Shown here piece by piece: positions 26,368-35,056 of a DNA stretch of 64,000 nucleotides. A program made the position numbers and the translations under genes. Under the pieces are notes generated by a model that ran no database searches, was not told the DNA's origin, and was given only the letters and a program-made list of their open reading frames with translations. The DNA lies in contig NZ_SRXU01000001.1 of the NCBI RefSeq assembly GCF_004792695.1, forward strand, positions 620,001 to 684,000, in the 5' to 3' direction. Origin of the DNA: Sphingomonas naasensis (GTDB lineage Bacteria > Pseudomonadota > Alphaproteobacteria > Sphingomonadales > Sphingomonadaceae). Each line of letters starts with the position of its first letter. Position 1 is the stretch's first letter.

Positions 26368-26501
26368 AAATCCTCCCTCGCGCAGCGGGGGAGGTGGCGC
26401 CGAAGGCGACGGAGGGGGCATCTCCACGAGCGACGTCCCTCGCGGAGATGCCCCCTCCACCACTTCGTGGTCCCCCTCCCCCGCTGCGCGAGGGAGGAAA
26501 A
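26368..26501. repeat. Long palindromic intergenic repeat (family B)
   Basis: The outer arms AATCCTCCCTCGCGCAGCGG and CCGCTGCGCGAGGGAGGA are near-perfect inverted copies, with internal GGGGGCATCTCC and GGAGATGCCCCC. It lies between the amidotransferase start and the 3' end of the nitronate-monooxygenase-like gene. Confidence 0.85.
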
Positions 26502-26508
26502 GGAAGGA

Positions 26509-27912
26509 TCAATCGCCGGTCAGGATCCGGTCGACGAGTTGCTTCACCGTCGGCACGAACCCGTTCGAATAGAAGGGGTCGCGCTTGAAGTTATAGGCGT
26601 TGTGCCCCGCGAACATGAGATTCTGCTCGACCGGGCCGCCATGCGCGATGTCCTGCAGCGTCTTCTGGATGCAGAAGCTGCGCGGGTCCGCCAGCCGGCC
26701 GGTCGAATTCGTCTCGGTGTCGGCCCAGGACGAGAACTGGCACTGGCTGAGGCAGCCCATGCAATCGGCCTGGTCCTTGCGGATCACGCCCTTCTCTTCC
26801 TCGGTGACGAAGACCAGCGTGTTGTCCGGGGTCTTGAGCGCCGAGGTGAAGCCTTCGCCGAACCATTGGCGCGCGCGCAGCAGGTCGTTGCGGGTCACCC
26901 AGAAATTCTTGCCCTTCACGCCCACGTCGAGCTGGAAGGTGTGATCGCCGGCATGCTCGGTCGAATAGGCGATCTGCCGGTCCGAACGCGCCTCGAGGTT
27001 GCGCAGGAACGGATTGCGCACCGCCGAGGAATAGAAACCCGTCGGCGAGAAGCGGTGGAGCAGCACGTCGCCCTCGTCGAGCGTCATCAGCCGCGCCTTC
27101 CACTCCTCGGGGATGGGGCTCTCCTGGGTGAGCAGCGGCCGGGTGCCGAACTGGAAGGCGATCTTGCCGAGCTCGGGATTGTCGATCCAGTCGCTCCAGT
27201 CGCGCAGATACCAGACGCCGCCCGCCATCACGATCGGCACGTCGTCGGAGATGCCGCCCTCGCGCATCGTCGCGCGCAGGTCGCGGACGCGCGGATAGGG
27301 GTCCTGCGGCACCAGCGGGTCCTCGGCGTTGGACAGGCCGTTGTGCCCGCCGGCGAGCCACGGATCCTCATAGACTACCGCCGCGAGCCACTCCGCCGCC
27401 TTCGAATAAGCGCGCTTCCACAGCGCGCGGAAGGCGCGGCCCGAGCTGACGATCGGCAGATAGGAGACGTTGTACGACGCCGCGATCTCGCTGAGCTTGT
27501 AGGGCATGCCCGCGCCGCAGGTGACGCCCGCCACCATGCCGCGGGTGCGCTCGAGCACGCCGTGGAGCACGCGCTGCGCGCCGCCCATTTCCCACAGCAC
27601 GTTGATGTTCACCGCGCCCTTGCCGCCGGCGATCTCGAAGGCCTTCTTCACCTGGGTGACGGCGCCCTCGATCGCATATTCGACCAGCTCTTCATGGCGT
27701 TCGCGCCGGGTCAGCGCGCGATAGATTTGCGGGATGATCTTGCCCTCGGCGTCGTAGCTGTCGGCGTTGACCGCGCTCACCGTGCCGATGCCGCCGGCCG
27801 CCGCCCAGGCGCCCGCGCTCGCATGATTGGTCGCAGCGACGCCCTTGCCACCCTCCACCAGCGGCCACACTTCGCGGCCGTTATAGTTGATGGGGGTCAA
27901 ACCCTTGAACAA
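26509..27912 (-). CDS. Nitronate monooxygenase-like flavin oxidoreductase
   Basis: A 467-residue protein of the NAD(P)H-dependent flavin oxidoreductase/nitronate monooxygenase superfamily. GVAATNHASAGAWAAAGGIGTV near the N-terminus, VTCGAGMP and VPIVMAGGVW follow the FMN TIM-barrel pattern. It is longer than the usual 320-360 residues, with a C-terminal extension bearing CMGCLSQC (384-391). I choose TTG 27912 because GGCGGAGG lies 5 bases upstream and no ATG or GTG fits. The glycosyltransferase gene is 66 bases upstream in the same direction. Substrate unknown. Confidence 0.82.
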   Translation of the reverse strand: MFKGLTPINYNGREVWPLVEGGKGVAATNHASAGAWAAAGGIGTVSAVNADSYDAEGKIIPQIYRALTRRERHEELVEYAIEGAVTQVKKAFEIAGGKGAVNINVLWEMGGAQRVLHGVLERTRGMVAGVTCGAGMPYKLSEIAASYNVSYLPIVSSGRAFRALWKRAYSKAAEWLAAVVYEDPWLAGGHNGLSNAEDPLVPQDPYPRVRDLRATMREGGISDDVPIVMAGGVWYLRDWSDWIDNPELGKIAFQFGTRPLLTQESPIPEEWKARLMTLDEGDVLLHRFSPTGFYSSAVRNPFLRNLEARSDRQIAYSTEHAGDHTFQLDVGVKGKNFWVTRNDLLRARQWFGEGFTSALKTPDNTLVFVTEEEKGVIRKDQADCMGCLSQCQFSSWADTETNSTGRLADPRSFCIQKTLQDIAHGGPVEQNLMFAGHNAYNFKRDPFYSNGFVPTVKQLVDRILTGD

Positions 27913-27978
27913 ATGTACCTCCGCCGAAATTTCGCGGCACGCTATACGCAAAACCCGCCAACAAGCGAGCCGCAATCG

Positions 27979-29112
27979 TTATTGCAGTGCGTCAGGGCGT
28001 CCCATCGCCTCGCCATAGAGCCGCGCATAGGACGCGATCATCTGCGCCTCGTCGAACAACGCACGGGCGCGCGCACGGTTCTGTTCGCCGATATGACGCA
28101 TCGAATCCGGGTGCCGCGCCAGCGTGTCGATGCGGTCGCGCAGGTCGACCTCATGGTGCCGCGGGGCGAGGAAAGGCGCGTTCTCGGGCGAGACCATCGA
28201 CGGGATGTCGCCCACCCGGGTCGAGACCACCGGCAGCCCCGCCGCCATCGCCTCGATCACCGAGATCGGCGCCTGCTCGCTCTTCGACGACAGTGCGAAG
28301 AGGTCGAACAGCCCCATATAGCGGTGCGGCTCGGGCAGGAATCCGGGCAGGATCACCTGATCCTCGATCGCCATCGCCTCGGCGGCGTCGACGATGTTCT
28401 GCCGCTCGGGCCCCTCGCCGAGGATCACCAGCTTGAAGCGCACGTTCACCCCCGCGATAGCCCGGATCAGCATCGGCAGGTCCTTGACCGGCCGCAGCCC
28501 CGCGACGCAGCCGACGAACACTTCGCCCTCGCGCTTGTTCTGGAGCTGTGGGATCAGCGTGGGATCGGGCTTCTGCGCGAACAAGGCGGTGGGCACGCCA
28601 TTGGCGATGCGGTGGACGCGCGCCGCCGGCTGGCGCCAATGCTTGATCGCGACGCGCTCGAGCACCTGGCTCGGCACCACCAGCGCGTTGGCGGCGGGAA
28701 GCGCGATCCGGCGATACATGTTGCGCACCGGATTCAACCGCTCGGCCTCGTCCTGGTTGAAGCCGTCCTCGTGATGGACGATCGGCGGCAGCCCCTTGCC
28801 GAACACCCGCGCCGCCATCACCCCGTCGATCGCGCCCCAATTATAGGTCAGCACCAGATCGAAGCGCCGCATGAACCGCGCGATCTCCTCGTAGCGCTTG
28901 ACCGAGGGCCGGCCCGAGAGCGGCGGCGGGTTCTGCGCGATCTCGTATTTGATCCCCTTGGCGATCGCGTCGCGCGCGCCGAGCTGGTCGGGCATCGCCG
29001 AGACGATCGTGTGCCGCGCCTTGTCGCCGAACGCGTTCATCAGCCGCACGGCGCGCGCTTCCTTGCCGCCATGATTGAAGGTCGAATGGAGGTGGAGGAT
29101 GTGAATGGGCAT
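27979..29112 (-). CDS. Glycosyltransferase family 4
   Basis: A 377-residue GT-B fold retaining glycosyltransferase. The N-terminal HLHSTFNHGGKEARAVRL matches the GT4 donor/acceptor glycine-rich loop. The C-terminal domain has LVILGEGPERQNI and the EX7E-type SEQAPISVIEAMAAGLPVVST. It probably acts at the cytoplasmic face in surface polysaccharide or lipid glycosylation. No polysaccharide cluster surrounds it. Confidence 0.9.
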   Translation of the reverse strand: MPIHILHLHSTFNHGGKEARAVRLMNAFGDKARHTIVSAMPDQLGARDAIAKGIKYEIAQNPPPLSGRPSVKRYEEIARFMRRFDLVLTYNWGAIDGVMAARVFGKGLPPIVHHEDGFNQDEAERLNPVRNMYRRIALPAANALVVPSQVLERVAIKHWRQPAARVHRIANGVPTALFAQKPDPTLIPQLQNKREGEVFVGCVAGLRPVKDLPMLIRAIAGVNVRFKLVILGEGPERQNIVDAAEAMAIEDQVILPGFLPEPHRYMGLFDLFALSSKSEQAPISVIEAMAAGLPVVSTRVGDIPSMVSPENAPFLAPRHHEVDLRDRIDTLARHPDSMRHIGEQNRARARALFDEAQMIASYARLYGEAMGRPDALQ

Positions 29113-29236
29113 ATCGGAGCGGGTGATTAGCGCCCGGACGCGCGTCCGTCACCTCAAACTCCCTCTTACCGGGATGCCCCGCCCGTCTCGGGCAAGCATA
29201 TCTTGCGCTGCGGCGGCGGACGCGTAGCTTCGCCCC

Positions 29237-29773
29237 ATGCACCCCCTTGTCACTTATGGCTGTTTCGGACTGGTCGGCCTGCCGGTGCTGGCGGTCTCGG
29301 GCCTCCTTCTCTCGCAGGGCGTGGTGCGCACCACCGAACCCGTATCGGCGCCCGCTTCGGCGCACGGGCTGACGCTGGATCTAAGGCACTGGACCGACCT
29401 GATCGAGAAAGTCCCTCCCGATTCATGGCTGCACGACGTGGCCTATTCGGATCGGGCGCGGATCAACGGCCGCTTCGCCGGCGGGCGCGGGACGGATGTG
29501 GCCGCTTTCGAGCTCCGCGTCCGTGCCGGCGGCACCGGCGCTGCCCCACAGATCGTCACCTGCGAGAAGAGCGCGCCCGATGCGGTCACGCCGAACGTCG
29601 ATGACGTCTGCCATTTCGTCGTCGATTTGTCGCCGCGAACGCTTCGCGACCCGATCGAGGTTTCGGTCATCGGCAAGGGGCCGGAGGCGCGGAGATCCTT
29701 CACCCACATATTCCGCTTCGAGCGACGCACCCACTACAGCCTTGCCTGGTGGGAAGCCGTGATGGGCATCTGA
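29237..29773 (+). CDS. Membrane-anchored protein of unknown function
   Basis: A 178-residue protein with an N-terminal membrane anchor (FGLVGLPVLAVSGLLLS, residues 10-26) and a periplasmic domain of beta-rich sequence with two Cys (VTCEKS, DVCHFV). No family recognised. It is convergent with the hydrolase gene and followed by 9 bases of spacing. Confidence 0.6.
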   Translation: MHPLVTYGCFGLVGLPVLAVSGLLLSQGVVRTTEPVSAPASAHGLTLDLRHWTDLIEKVPPDSWLHDVAYSDRARINGRFAGGRGTDVAAFELRVRAGGTGAAPQIVTCEKSAPDAVTPNVDDVCHFVVDLSPRTLRDPIEVSVIGKGPEARRSFTHIFRFERRTHYSLAWWEAVMGI

Positions 29774-29782
29774 GGCGCGGCG

Positions 29783-30649
29783 TCAGGCGACCTTCGCCAG
29801 CAGCCGCTCGATCGCTTCCACCACCTCGGGCTCGTCGAGCGTCGGCGCATGGCCCACGCCGGGCACCGTCACCAGTTCGGCGCCCTTTACCCGCGCGACC
29901 ATCTTGTCCGCCGTCGCGGCGCCGAGGATGTCCGAGCGCTCGCCGCGGACGATCAGCAGCGGCTTGCCCTGCATCGCGTCGATCGTCGGCCACATGTCCG
30001 GCCCCGCCTCGTTGCCCGGCACGCGGAACGGCTCGGCGATCTTCATGTCGTAATCGAGCACGATCCGCCCCGAGCTGTTCACCCGATAGAGCCGCTTGGC
30101 CATGCGCAACCAATCCTCGATCCCGTAGCCGGGATAGACATCGGCGTTGTTTTCGGCGAGCGCGCGCGCGGCGTGCATCCAGGTCGGGTGCCACACTGCC
30201 TTGCCGACATAGGAGCGGATCCGCGCCAGCCCGCCCGGATCGAGCTCGGGGCCGACATCGTTGAGCACCGCGCCGGCGATCTTCGCGCCGTCGGTCGCCG
30301 CGAGCAGCATCGTCACGATCCCGCCGAGCGACGTCCCCACCGCGACGAACCGGGTGATACCGAGGTCGGCGAGCAGCGCCTCGACGTCCTGCAAATAGGT
30401 CAAGGGCACATAGGACATCGGGTCCTTGGCATAGGCGCTTTCGCCGCGCCCGCGGAACTCGATGCAGAGCACCCGCCGCGCGCCTGCCAGCCGGCTGGCC
30501 AGCCCGTCATAGTCGCGGGCGTTGCGGGTCAGCCCGGGAAAGCAGAGCACCGGCGGCCGGTCGTCCGCCCCGGCATAGTCGCGGTAATGCAGCCTCAGGC
30601 CGTCCTTCGACCACCAAAACCCGTCGGTATAGTTGCGCCGCTCGCCCAT
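29783..30649 (-). CDS. Alpha/beta hydrolase
   Basis: A 288-residue alpha/beta-hydrolase. The oxyanion region is PPVLCFPGLTRNARDYDGL, the nucleophile elbow VGTSLGGI (Ser about 103), the acid in RGERSDIL and His in GVGHAPTL near the C-terminus. The RGRGESAY segment is typical of esterase/lactonase-like members. ATG 30649 diverges from SelO with only 18 bases between start codons. Substrate unknown. Confidence 0.88.
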   Translation of the reverse strand: MGERRNYTDGFWWSKDGLRLHYRDYAGADDRPPVLCFPGLTRNARDYDGLASRLAGARRVLCIEFRGRGESAYAKDPMSYVPLTYLQDVEALLADLGITRFVAVGTSLGGIVTMLLAATDGAKIAGAVLNDVGPELDPGGLARIRSYVGKAVWHPTWMHAARALAENNADVYPGYGIEDWLRMAKRLYRVNSSGRIVLDYDMKIAEPFRVPGNEAGPDMWPTIDAMQGKPLLIVRGERSDILGAATADKMVARVKGAELVTVPGVGHAPTLDEPEVVEAIERLLAKVA

Positions 30650-30667
30650 CGCTCCCCATATCGCCGC

Positions 30668-32020
30668 ATGGCATTCACTCCGCAACAGGCGATCCTCGAA
30701 CTCGGCGACGCCTTCTACGATCCCGTCACCGCCGCGCGCTTCCCCCGGACGATCCTGCGCTTCCGCAACGACCGTGCCGCCGCCGAGGTCGGCCTCGACG
30801 CGCTGAGCGACGCGCAGTGGATCGCGCATTTCGGGCGATTCGAGCCCCTCCCTGGCACGCTCCCGCAGCCGCTGGCGCTGCGCTATCACGGCCACCAGTT
30901 CCGCGTGTACAATCCCGATATCGGCGACGGCCGCGGCTTCCTGTTCGCCCAGATGACCGATACCGCCGGCCGGCTGATGGACCTCGGCACCAAGGGCTCG
31001 GGCCAGACGCCGTACAGCCGCTTCGGCGACGGCCGCCTCACCCTCAAGGGCGGCGTCCGCGAGATCCTCGCCACCGAGATGCTCGAGGCATTGGGCGTCG
31101 AGACCTCGCGAACCTTCTCGCTCATCGAGACCGGCGAGGAGCTCCACCGCGGCGACGAACCCTCGCCCACCCGCTCGGCGGTGCTCGTCCGGCTCAGCCA
31201 CGGCCATATCCGCATCGGCACCTTCCAGCGCCTCGCTCATGCGCAGGACACCGGGAATCTCGCCAGGCTCGCCGCCTATGTCCTGCGCCACTATTTCGGC
31301 GAAGCCGCCGGCGACGACGCGCCGCAGCGGCTGCTCGCGCATGTCGCCCGGCGCACCGCGCGCATGGCCGGCCGCATCATGGCGGCGGGCTTCGTCCATG
31401 GCGTGCTCAACAGCGACAATATCAACGTCACCGGCGAGAGCTTCGACTATGGGCCATGGCGCTTCGCCCCGGATTGGGCGCCCGGCTTCACCGCCGCCTA
31501 TTTCGACCAGTCAGGCCTCTATGCCTTCGGGCGCCAGCCCGAGGCGATCTATTGGGACGTGATGCAGCTCGCCAGCTCGCTCCGCCTGATCGCCGACGAG
31601 GAACCGCTGATCGCGGCGATGGACGTCTTCCCCGAAACCTTCCAGCGCGAGGTCGTCGAGGCGATGCTGTGGCGGCTCGGCCTCGTGCCGCGCGGCACCG
31701 GTGACGATCGCGCGCTGGTCGGCGCGATCGAGCGCGCGCTCGTCGAGACCGGCGCACCGATCGACCGGTTCTTCTTCGACGCTTTCGGCGGCGCGCTGCC
31801 CGAAAGCTATGGCGCGCCCTTTGCCGATCTCCGCGCGCAGCTCGCCCATTTCGCTCCGCGCAAGCCGCGCGACCATGTCTATTGGTCCGATCCCGCGCCC
31901 TGCTCGATGCTGATCGACGAAGTCGAATCGATCTGGGCCGCGATCGCGGCGGACGACGATTGGTCGCGCCTCGACGCCAAGGTCGCCGCGATCCGTCGCA
32001 TGGGCGAGGCGCTGGCCTGA
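30668..32020 (+). CDS. selO: Protein adenylyltransferase SelO (YdiU/UPF0061)
   Basis: A 450-residue pseudokinase-fold enzyme that transfers AMP from ATP to Ser/Thr/Tyr of target proteins. Signatures: ALRYHGHQFRVYNPDIGDGRG, DLGTKGSGQTPYSR, HGVLNSDNINVTGESFDYGPW. Length is close to bacterial YdiU (about 480), and like most bacterial forms it lacks a C-terminal Sec/Cys extension. It starts 18 bases from the divergent hydrolase with no clear SD; a leaderless start is possible (TTGCGC-N17-CCATAT ends 6 bases before the ATG). Confidence 0.93.
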   Translation: MAFTPQQAILELGDAFYDPVTAARFPRTILRFRNDRAAAEVGLDALSDAQWIAHFGRFEPLPGTLPQPLALRYHGHQFRVYNPDIGDGRGFLFAQMTDTAGRLMDLGTKGSGQTPYSRFGDGRLTLKGGVREILATEMLEALGVETSRTFSLIETGEELHRGDEPSPTRSAVLVRLSHGHIRIGTFQRLAHAQDTGNLARLAAYVLRHYFGEAAGDDAPQRLLAHVARRTARMAGRIMAAGFVHGVLNSDNINVTGESFDYGPWRFAPDWAPGFTAAYFDQSGLYAFGRQPEAIYWDVMQLASSLRLIADEEPLIAAMDVFPETFQREVVEAMLWRLGLVPRGTGDDRALVGAIERALVETGAPIDRFFFDAFGGALPESYGAPFADLRAQLAHFAPRKPRDHVYWSDPAPCSMLIDEVESIWAAIAADDDWSRLDAKVAAIRRMGEALA

Positions 32021-32028
32021 TGCCTTGG

Positions 32029-32139
32029 TCGTCGCCCCCGCGAAAGCGGGGGCCTATCTCCCGGATGTGCCACCGATACGCGGCGCGTTGGCCTGCGGCA
32101 TCTACACGAGATGGGCCCCCGCCTTCGCAGGGGTGACGA
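32029..32139. repeat. Paired palindromic intergenic repeat (family A)
   Basis: The arms CGTCGCCCCCGCGAAAGCGGG and CCCGCCTTCGCAGGGGTGACG are inverted, with CCTATCTCC/GAGATGGG extensions as in 2029-2138, around about 50 bases. Confidence 0.8.
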
Positions 32140-32218
32140 TGGCAGGGAGGGGGTTGGAACCCATCTTTGTTTCGGGCAAGAGCTAGGCAACATTCCGGGG
32201 ATACAAGCCAGAAACCAA

Positions 32219-33634
32219 ATGCCGGGAACGGAAATCATCTCCACGGAGCCGGCGACGGGTGCCGTGCTCTGGCGTCAGAAGATCGGCGACGTCGATGCGG
32301 AAGTCGCCCACGCCCGCCGCAGCTGGGCCGAATGGGCCGCGCGCCCGCTCGCCTATCGCGTCGAGGCGCTGCGCCGCTTCGCCAATGTCGTCCGCCAAAA
32401 GGCCGATGCCTTCACCGACCTGCTCGCGCGCGAGACCGGCAAGCCGCTCTGGGAGGCGCGCACCGAAGTCGAGACGGTGATCGGCAAGGTCGACATCTCG
32501 GTCACTGCCTATTCGGAGCGCACCGGCCAGCGCCGGATCGAGGCGCCGATGAACACCCGGCTCGCGCTGCGCCACAAGCCGCATGGCGTGCTCGCGGTGC
32601 TCGGCCCGTATAATTTCCCTGCGCATCTGCCCAACGGCCATATCGTCCCCGCTTTGCTCGCCGGCAACGCGGTGGTGTTCAAGCCGTCGGAGAAGACCCC
32701 GGCCTCGGGCGCCTTCCTCGTCGATTGCTTCCACCAGGCCGGCATCCCCGAAGGCTGCATCCGCCTGCTGATCGGCGGGCCCGAGCAGGGCAAGGCGCTC
32801 GCCGGCCACCCCGATATCGACGGGCTGCTGTTCACCGGCTCGGCCAACACCGGCATCGCGCTCAACCGCCAGTTCGCCACCCGGCCCGAAAAGATCCTCG
32901 CGCTCGAGATGGGCGGCAACAATCCGATCGTCGTCTGGGACACCCCCGATCTCTATTCGGCCGCGGTGCTCGTCATCCAGTCGGCTTTCACCACCGCCGG
33001 CCAGCGCTGCACCGCGGCGCGCCGGCTGATCGTCGACGAGAAATTGTTCGACCCGCTGATGGTCGAGCTCAACAAGCTGATCGGCCGGCTGATCGTCGAC
33101 GAGCCGCACGCCGACCCCGCGCCGTTCATGGGGCCGGTGATCGACAACGACGCCGCCGACATGCTCACCGAGAGCTTCCTCGCTTTGTCGACGATGGGCG
33201 GCCGCCCGCTCAAGCATATGGAGCGCCCGATCGAGAGCCGGCCGTTCCTCACGCCCGGCCTGATCGACATGACCCAGGCCAATGACAAGCCCGATGTCGA
33301 GCTGTTCGGCCCCGTCCTCCAGATCTACCGCAAGGCGACCTTCGAGGACGCGATCATCGAGGCGAACGACACGCGCTACGGCCTGTCGGCCTCGCTGGTG
33401 AGCCAGAATCCGCGGCTCTACGACCAGTTCTGGGCCAATATCCGCGCCGGCATCGTCAACTGGAACCGCCCGACCAACGGCGCCTCCTCGGCAGCGCCGT
33501 TCGGCGGCGTCGGCTGGTCGGGCAATCACCGCCCGAGCGCCTATTACGCCGCCGATTATTGCGCCTATCCGGTGGTCTCTTCGGAATCGGAACAGGCCCG
33601 CGCCGCGATCGGGCTGGGGCTGCGCGACGCCTGA
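32219..33634 (+). CDS. astD: Succinylglutamate-semialdehyde dehydrogenase
   Basis: A 471-residue ALDH of the AstD type, oxidising N-succinylglutamate semialdehyde in the arginine succinyltransferase pathway. Diagnostic segments are LGPYNFPAHLPNGHIVPALLAG, LEMGGNNPIVVWD (general base Glu), FTTAGQRCTAARRLIV (nucleophile Cys) and GASSAAPFGGVGWSGNHRPSA near the C-terminus. No astA, astB or astE is adjacent, so the rest of the pathway must be elsewhere or absent. The start has no strong SD. Its 3' end overlaps a minus-strand gene by 70 bases. Confidence 0.9.
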   Translation: MPGTEIISTEPATGAVLWRQKIGDVDAEVAHARRSWAEWAARPLAYRVEALRRFANVVRQKADAFTDLLARETGKPLWEARTEVETVIGKVDISVTAYSERTGQRRIEAPMNTRLALRHKPHGVLAVLGPYNFPAHLPNGHIVPALLAGNAVVFKPSEKTPASGAFLVDCFHQAGIPEGCIRLLIGGPEQGKALAGHPDIDGLLFTGSANTGIALNRQFATRPEKILALEMGGNNPIVVWDTPDLYSAAVLVIQSAFTTAGQRCTAARRLIVDEKLFDPLMVELNKLIGRLIVDEPHADPAPFMGPVIDNDAADMLTESFLALSTMGGRPLKHMERPIESRPFLTPGLIDMTQANDKPDVELFGPVLQIYRKATFEDAIIEANDTRYGLSASLVSQNPRLYDQFWANIRAGIVNWNRPTNGASSAAPFGGVGWSGNHRPSAYYAADYCAYPVVSSESEQARAAIGLGLRDA

Positions 33635-33828
33635 GCCGCGCGCCGCAGCCACGGCCCGGCATGGACGACGCTCATCAGCAGATACATCGCGGTCATCCCG
33701 CCAAAGGGAGACGCCGCGCCGCAGAGCATCGCCACCGAGCCGCCGCCCTGCGCGCTCAGCAGCGCCATCAGCGCGAAGCCCGGTGTGGCCGCCAGCGCCA
33801 GCCAATCGGCGGCGCGGGCGGCGTTCAC
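33565..33828 (-). CDS. Small membrane protein of the ArsR/DUF899 operon
   Basis: An 87-residue protein starting at GTG 33828, which overlaps the TGA of the DUF899 gene as GTGA, so translation is coupled. Two hydrophobic helices (WLALAATPGFALMALL; FGGMTAMYLLMSVVHAGPWL) are followed by a basic/Ser-rich tail. The tail overlaps the end of convergent astD by 70 bases, which is unusual. No name; it is the last gene of the four-gene operon. Confidence 0.65.
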   Translation of the reverse strand: MNAARAADWLALAATPGFALMALLSAQGGGSVAMLCGAASPFGGMTAMYLLMSVVHAGPWLRRAAQASRSPSPIAARACSDSEETTG

Positions 33829-34583
33829 GATGCGGTGTCGGCGTTGCGGAACGCCGCCTCGCCGGCATCCGACACTTCGACCCATTTGGGATCCGGTGCC
33901 GCCTCGGCCTCGTAATTGTCGTGCCAGTTCCACCATTTATAGGTCTGGGTCTGCGGATAGCCGTCAGGCGAATCCTCCCAGATTTCCTGCCGGCCGAGCG
34001 GGGTGAGATCGAGATAGCTCCACACCGTCCCCATCGCCTCGTCGCCGCGATTGTTGATGAAATAGGTGCGGTAGATCCGGTCGCCGTCGTGGATGAAGAC
34101 ATTGTGGCCGTGCCACTCGTCGACGCCGAAATCCTTGTCGAAATCGTCGGTGATCGTCACCCACGGCATGTCCCAGCCCATCCGCGCCTTCAATCGCGCG
34201 ATGTCCGGCTGCGGCGCGCGCGAGGCATAGACCAGCGTCGTGTCGCGCGCATTGAGATGCGCGAGATGGCTCACCTGATCGGCGCCGAGCGAGCAGCCGC
34301 GGCAAGCGTGGTCGGGCCAGCCGAACACACCGGGCTCGAAAAAGGCGCGATAGACGATCATCTGGCGCCGCCCGGCGAACAGGTCGAGCAGGCTGAGCCG
34401 ACCTTCCGGCCCCTCGAACCCATAATCCTTCTCCACCGCCATCCACGGCATCCGCCGGCGCTCGGCCGCCAGCGCGTCGCGCGCACGGGTCTGCGCCTTC
34501 TCCTTGACCAGCAGCGCCGTGCGCGCCCTCTCCCACTCTTCCGCTGCGACCACGGCGGGATGGTTCTTCGGCAGTTCCGACAT
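33825..34583 (-). CDS. DUF899 thioredoxin-like protein
   Basis: A 252-residue DUF899 protein, a thioredoxin-fold family. Features: LLDLFAGRRQMIVYRAFFEPG, DHACRGCSLGADQVSHLAHLNARDT carrying CRGC as the likely redox pair, and NVFIHDGDRIYRTYF. It is the third gene of an operon led by the ArsR regulator and an SRPBCC protein, a combination found repeatedly in proteobacteria. ATG 34583; the upstream SRPBCC stop is 34586. Confidence 0.88.
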   Translation of the reverse strand: MSELPKNHPAVVAAEEWERARTALLVKEKAQTRARDALAAERRRMPWMAVEKDYGFEGPEGRLSLLDLFAGRRQMIVYRAFFEPGVFGWPDHACRGCSLGADQVSHLAHLNARDTTLVYASRAPQPDIARLKARMGWDMPWVTITDDFDKDFGVDEWHGHNVFIHDGDRIYRTYFINNRGDEAMGTVWSYLDLTPLGRQEIWEDSPDGYPQTQTYKWWNWHDNYEAEAAPDPKWVEVSDAGEAAFRNADTAS

Positions 34584-34585
34584 GC

Positions 34586-35056
34586 TCACTGCTCCTCTTC
34601 GCCGGTGACCGCGCCGATCCGCGGCACGACCTTGCGCCAGCCGCCACTCATATTGGTGTAGGCGGTGTCGTTGCGCGGCAGCTCGAAGCCCGAATGGACC
34701 AGCTGGAGCCGCGTCCCGCCCTCGACGGCCTCGAGCGTGAAGGTGACGATGGTGTCGAGCAGCGAGCCATAGCCCGCATTGCCCGGATGCCCGCCCTTCC
34801 ACGAATAGGCGAAGCGCCGGTTGGGCACCGCCTCGAGCACCTCGCACTCGATCGTGCCGTCCCATTCGCCCGCCGGGCTGGTCCGGTAGGTGAAGCGGCT
34901 GCCCGGCACCGGGGCGAAGTCGCTCGGCACCATGCCGAGCCAGCGGCTCATCAACGCGCCCGTGGTCAGCGTCTTCCAGATCGTCTCGGGCGCATGCGGA
35001 AACACCTCGTCCACCGCGATCGCGCGGGCGCGGGTCTGCACTTCGGCATCGTTCAT
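34586..35056 (-). CDS. SRPBCC / AHSA1-like protein
   Basis: A 156-residue START-like (Aha1-C type) protein: VFPHAPETIWKTLTTGALMSRWLGM, then GTIECEVLEAVPNRRFAYSW, and a C-terminal helix region. These bind hydrophobic ligands and are typically encoded directly downstream of an ArsR repressor, as here. It overlaps the arsR stop by 4 bases (ATGA). Confidence 0.88.
   Translation of the reverse strand: MNDAEVQTRARAIAVDEVFPHAPETIWKTLTTGALMSRWLGMVPSDFAPVPGSRFTYRTSPAGEWDGTIECEVLEAVPNRRFAYSWKGGHPGNAGYGSLLDTIVTFTLEAVEGGTRLQLVHSGFELPRNDTAYTNMSGGWRKVVPRIGAVTGEEEQ

Noticed and set aside
26356..29130. A 924-codon plus-strand open frame opposite the nitronate-monooxygenase-like and glycosyltransferase genes
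   Set aside because: It is the Arg/His/Asp-rich antisense shadow common in high-GC DNA; both minus-strand genes have clear family motifs.
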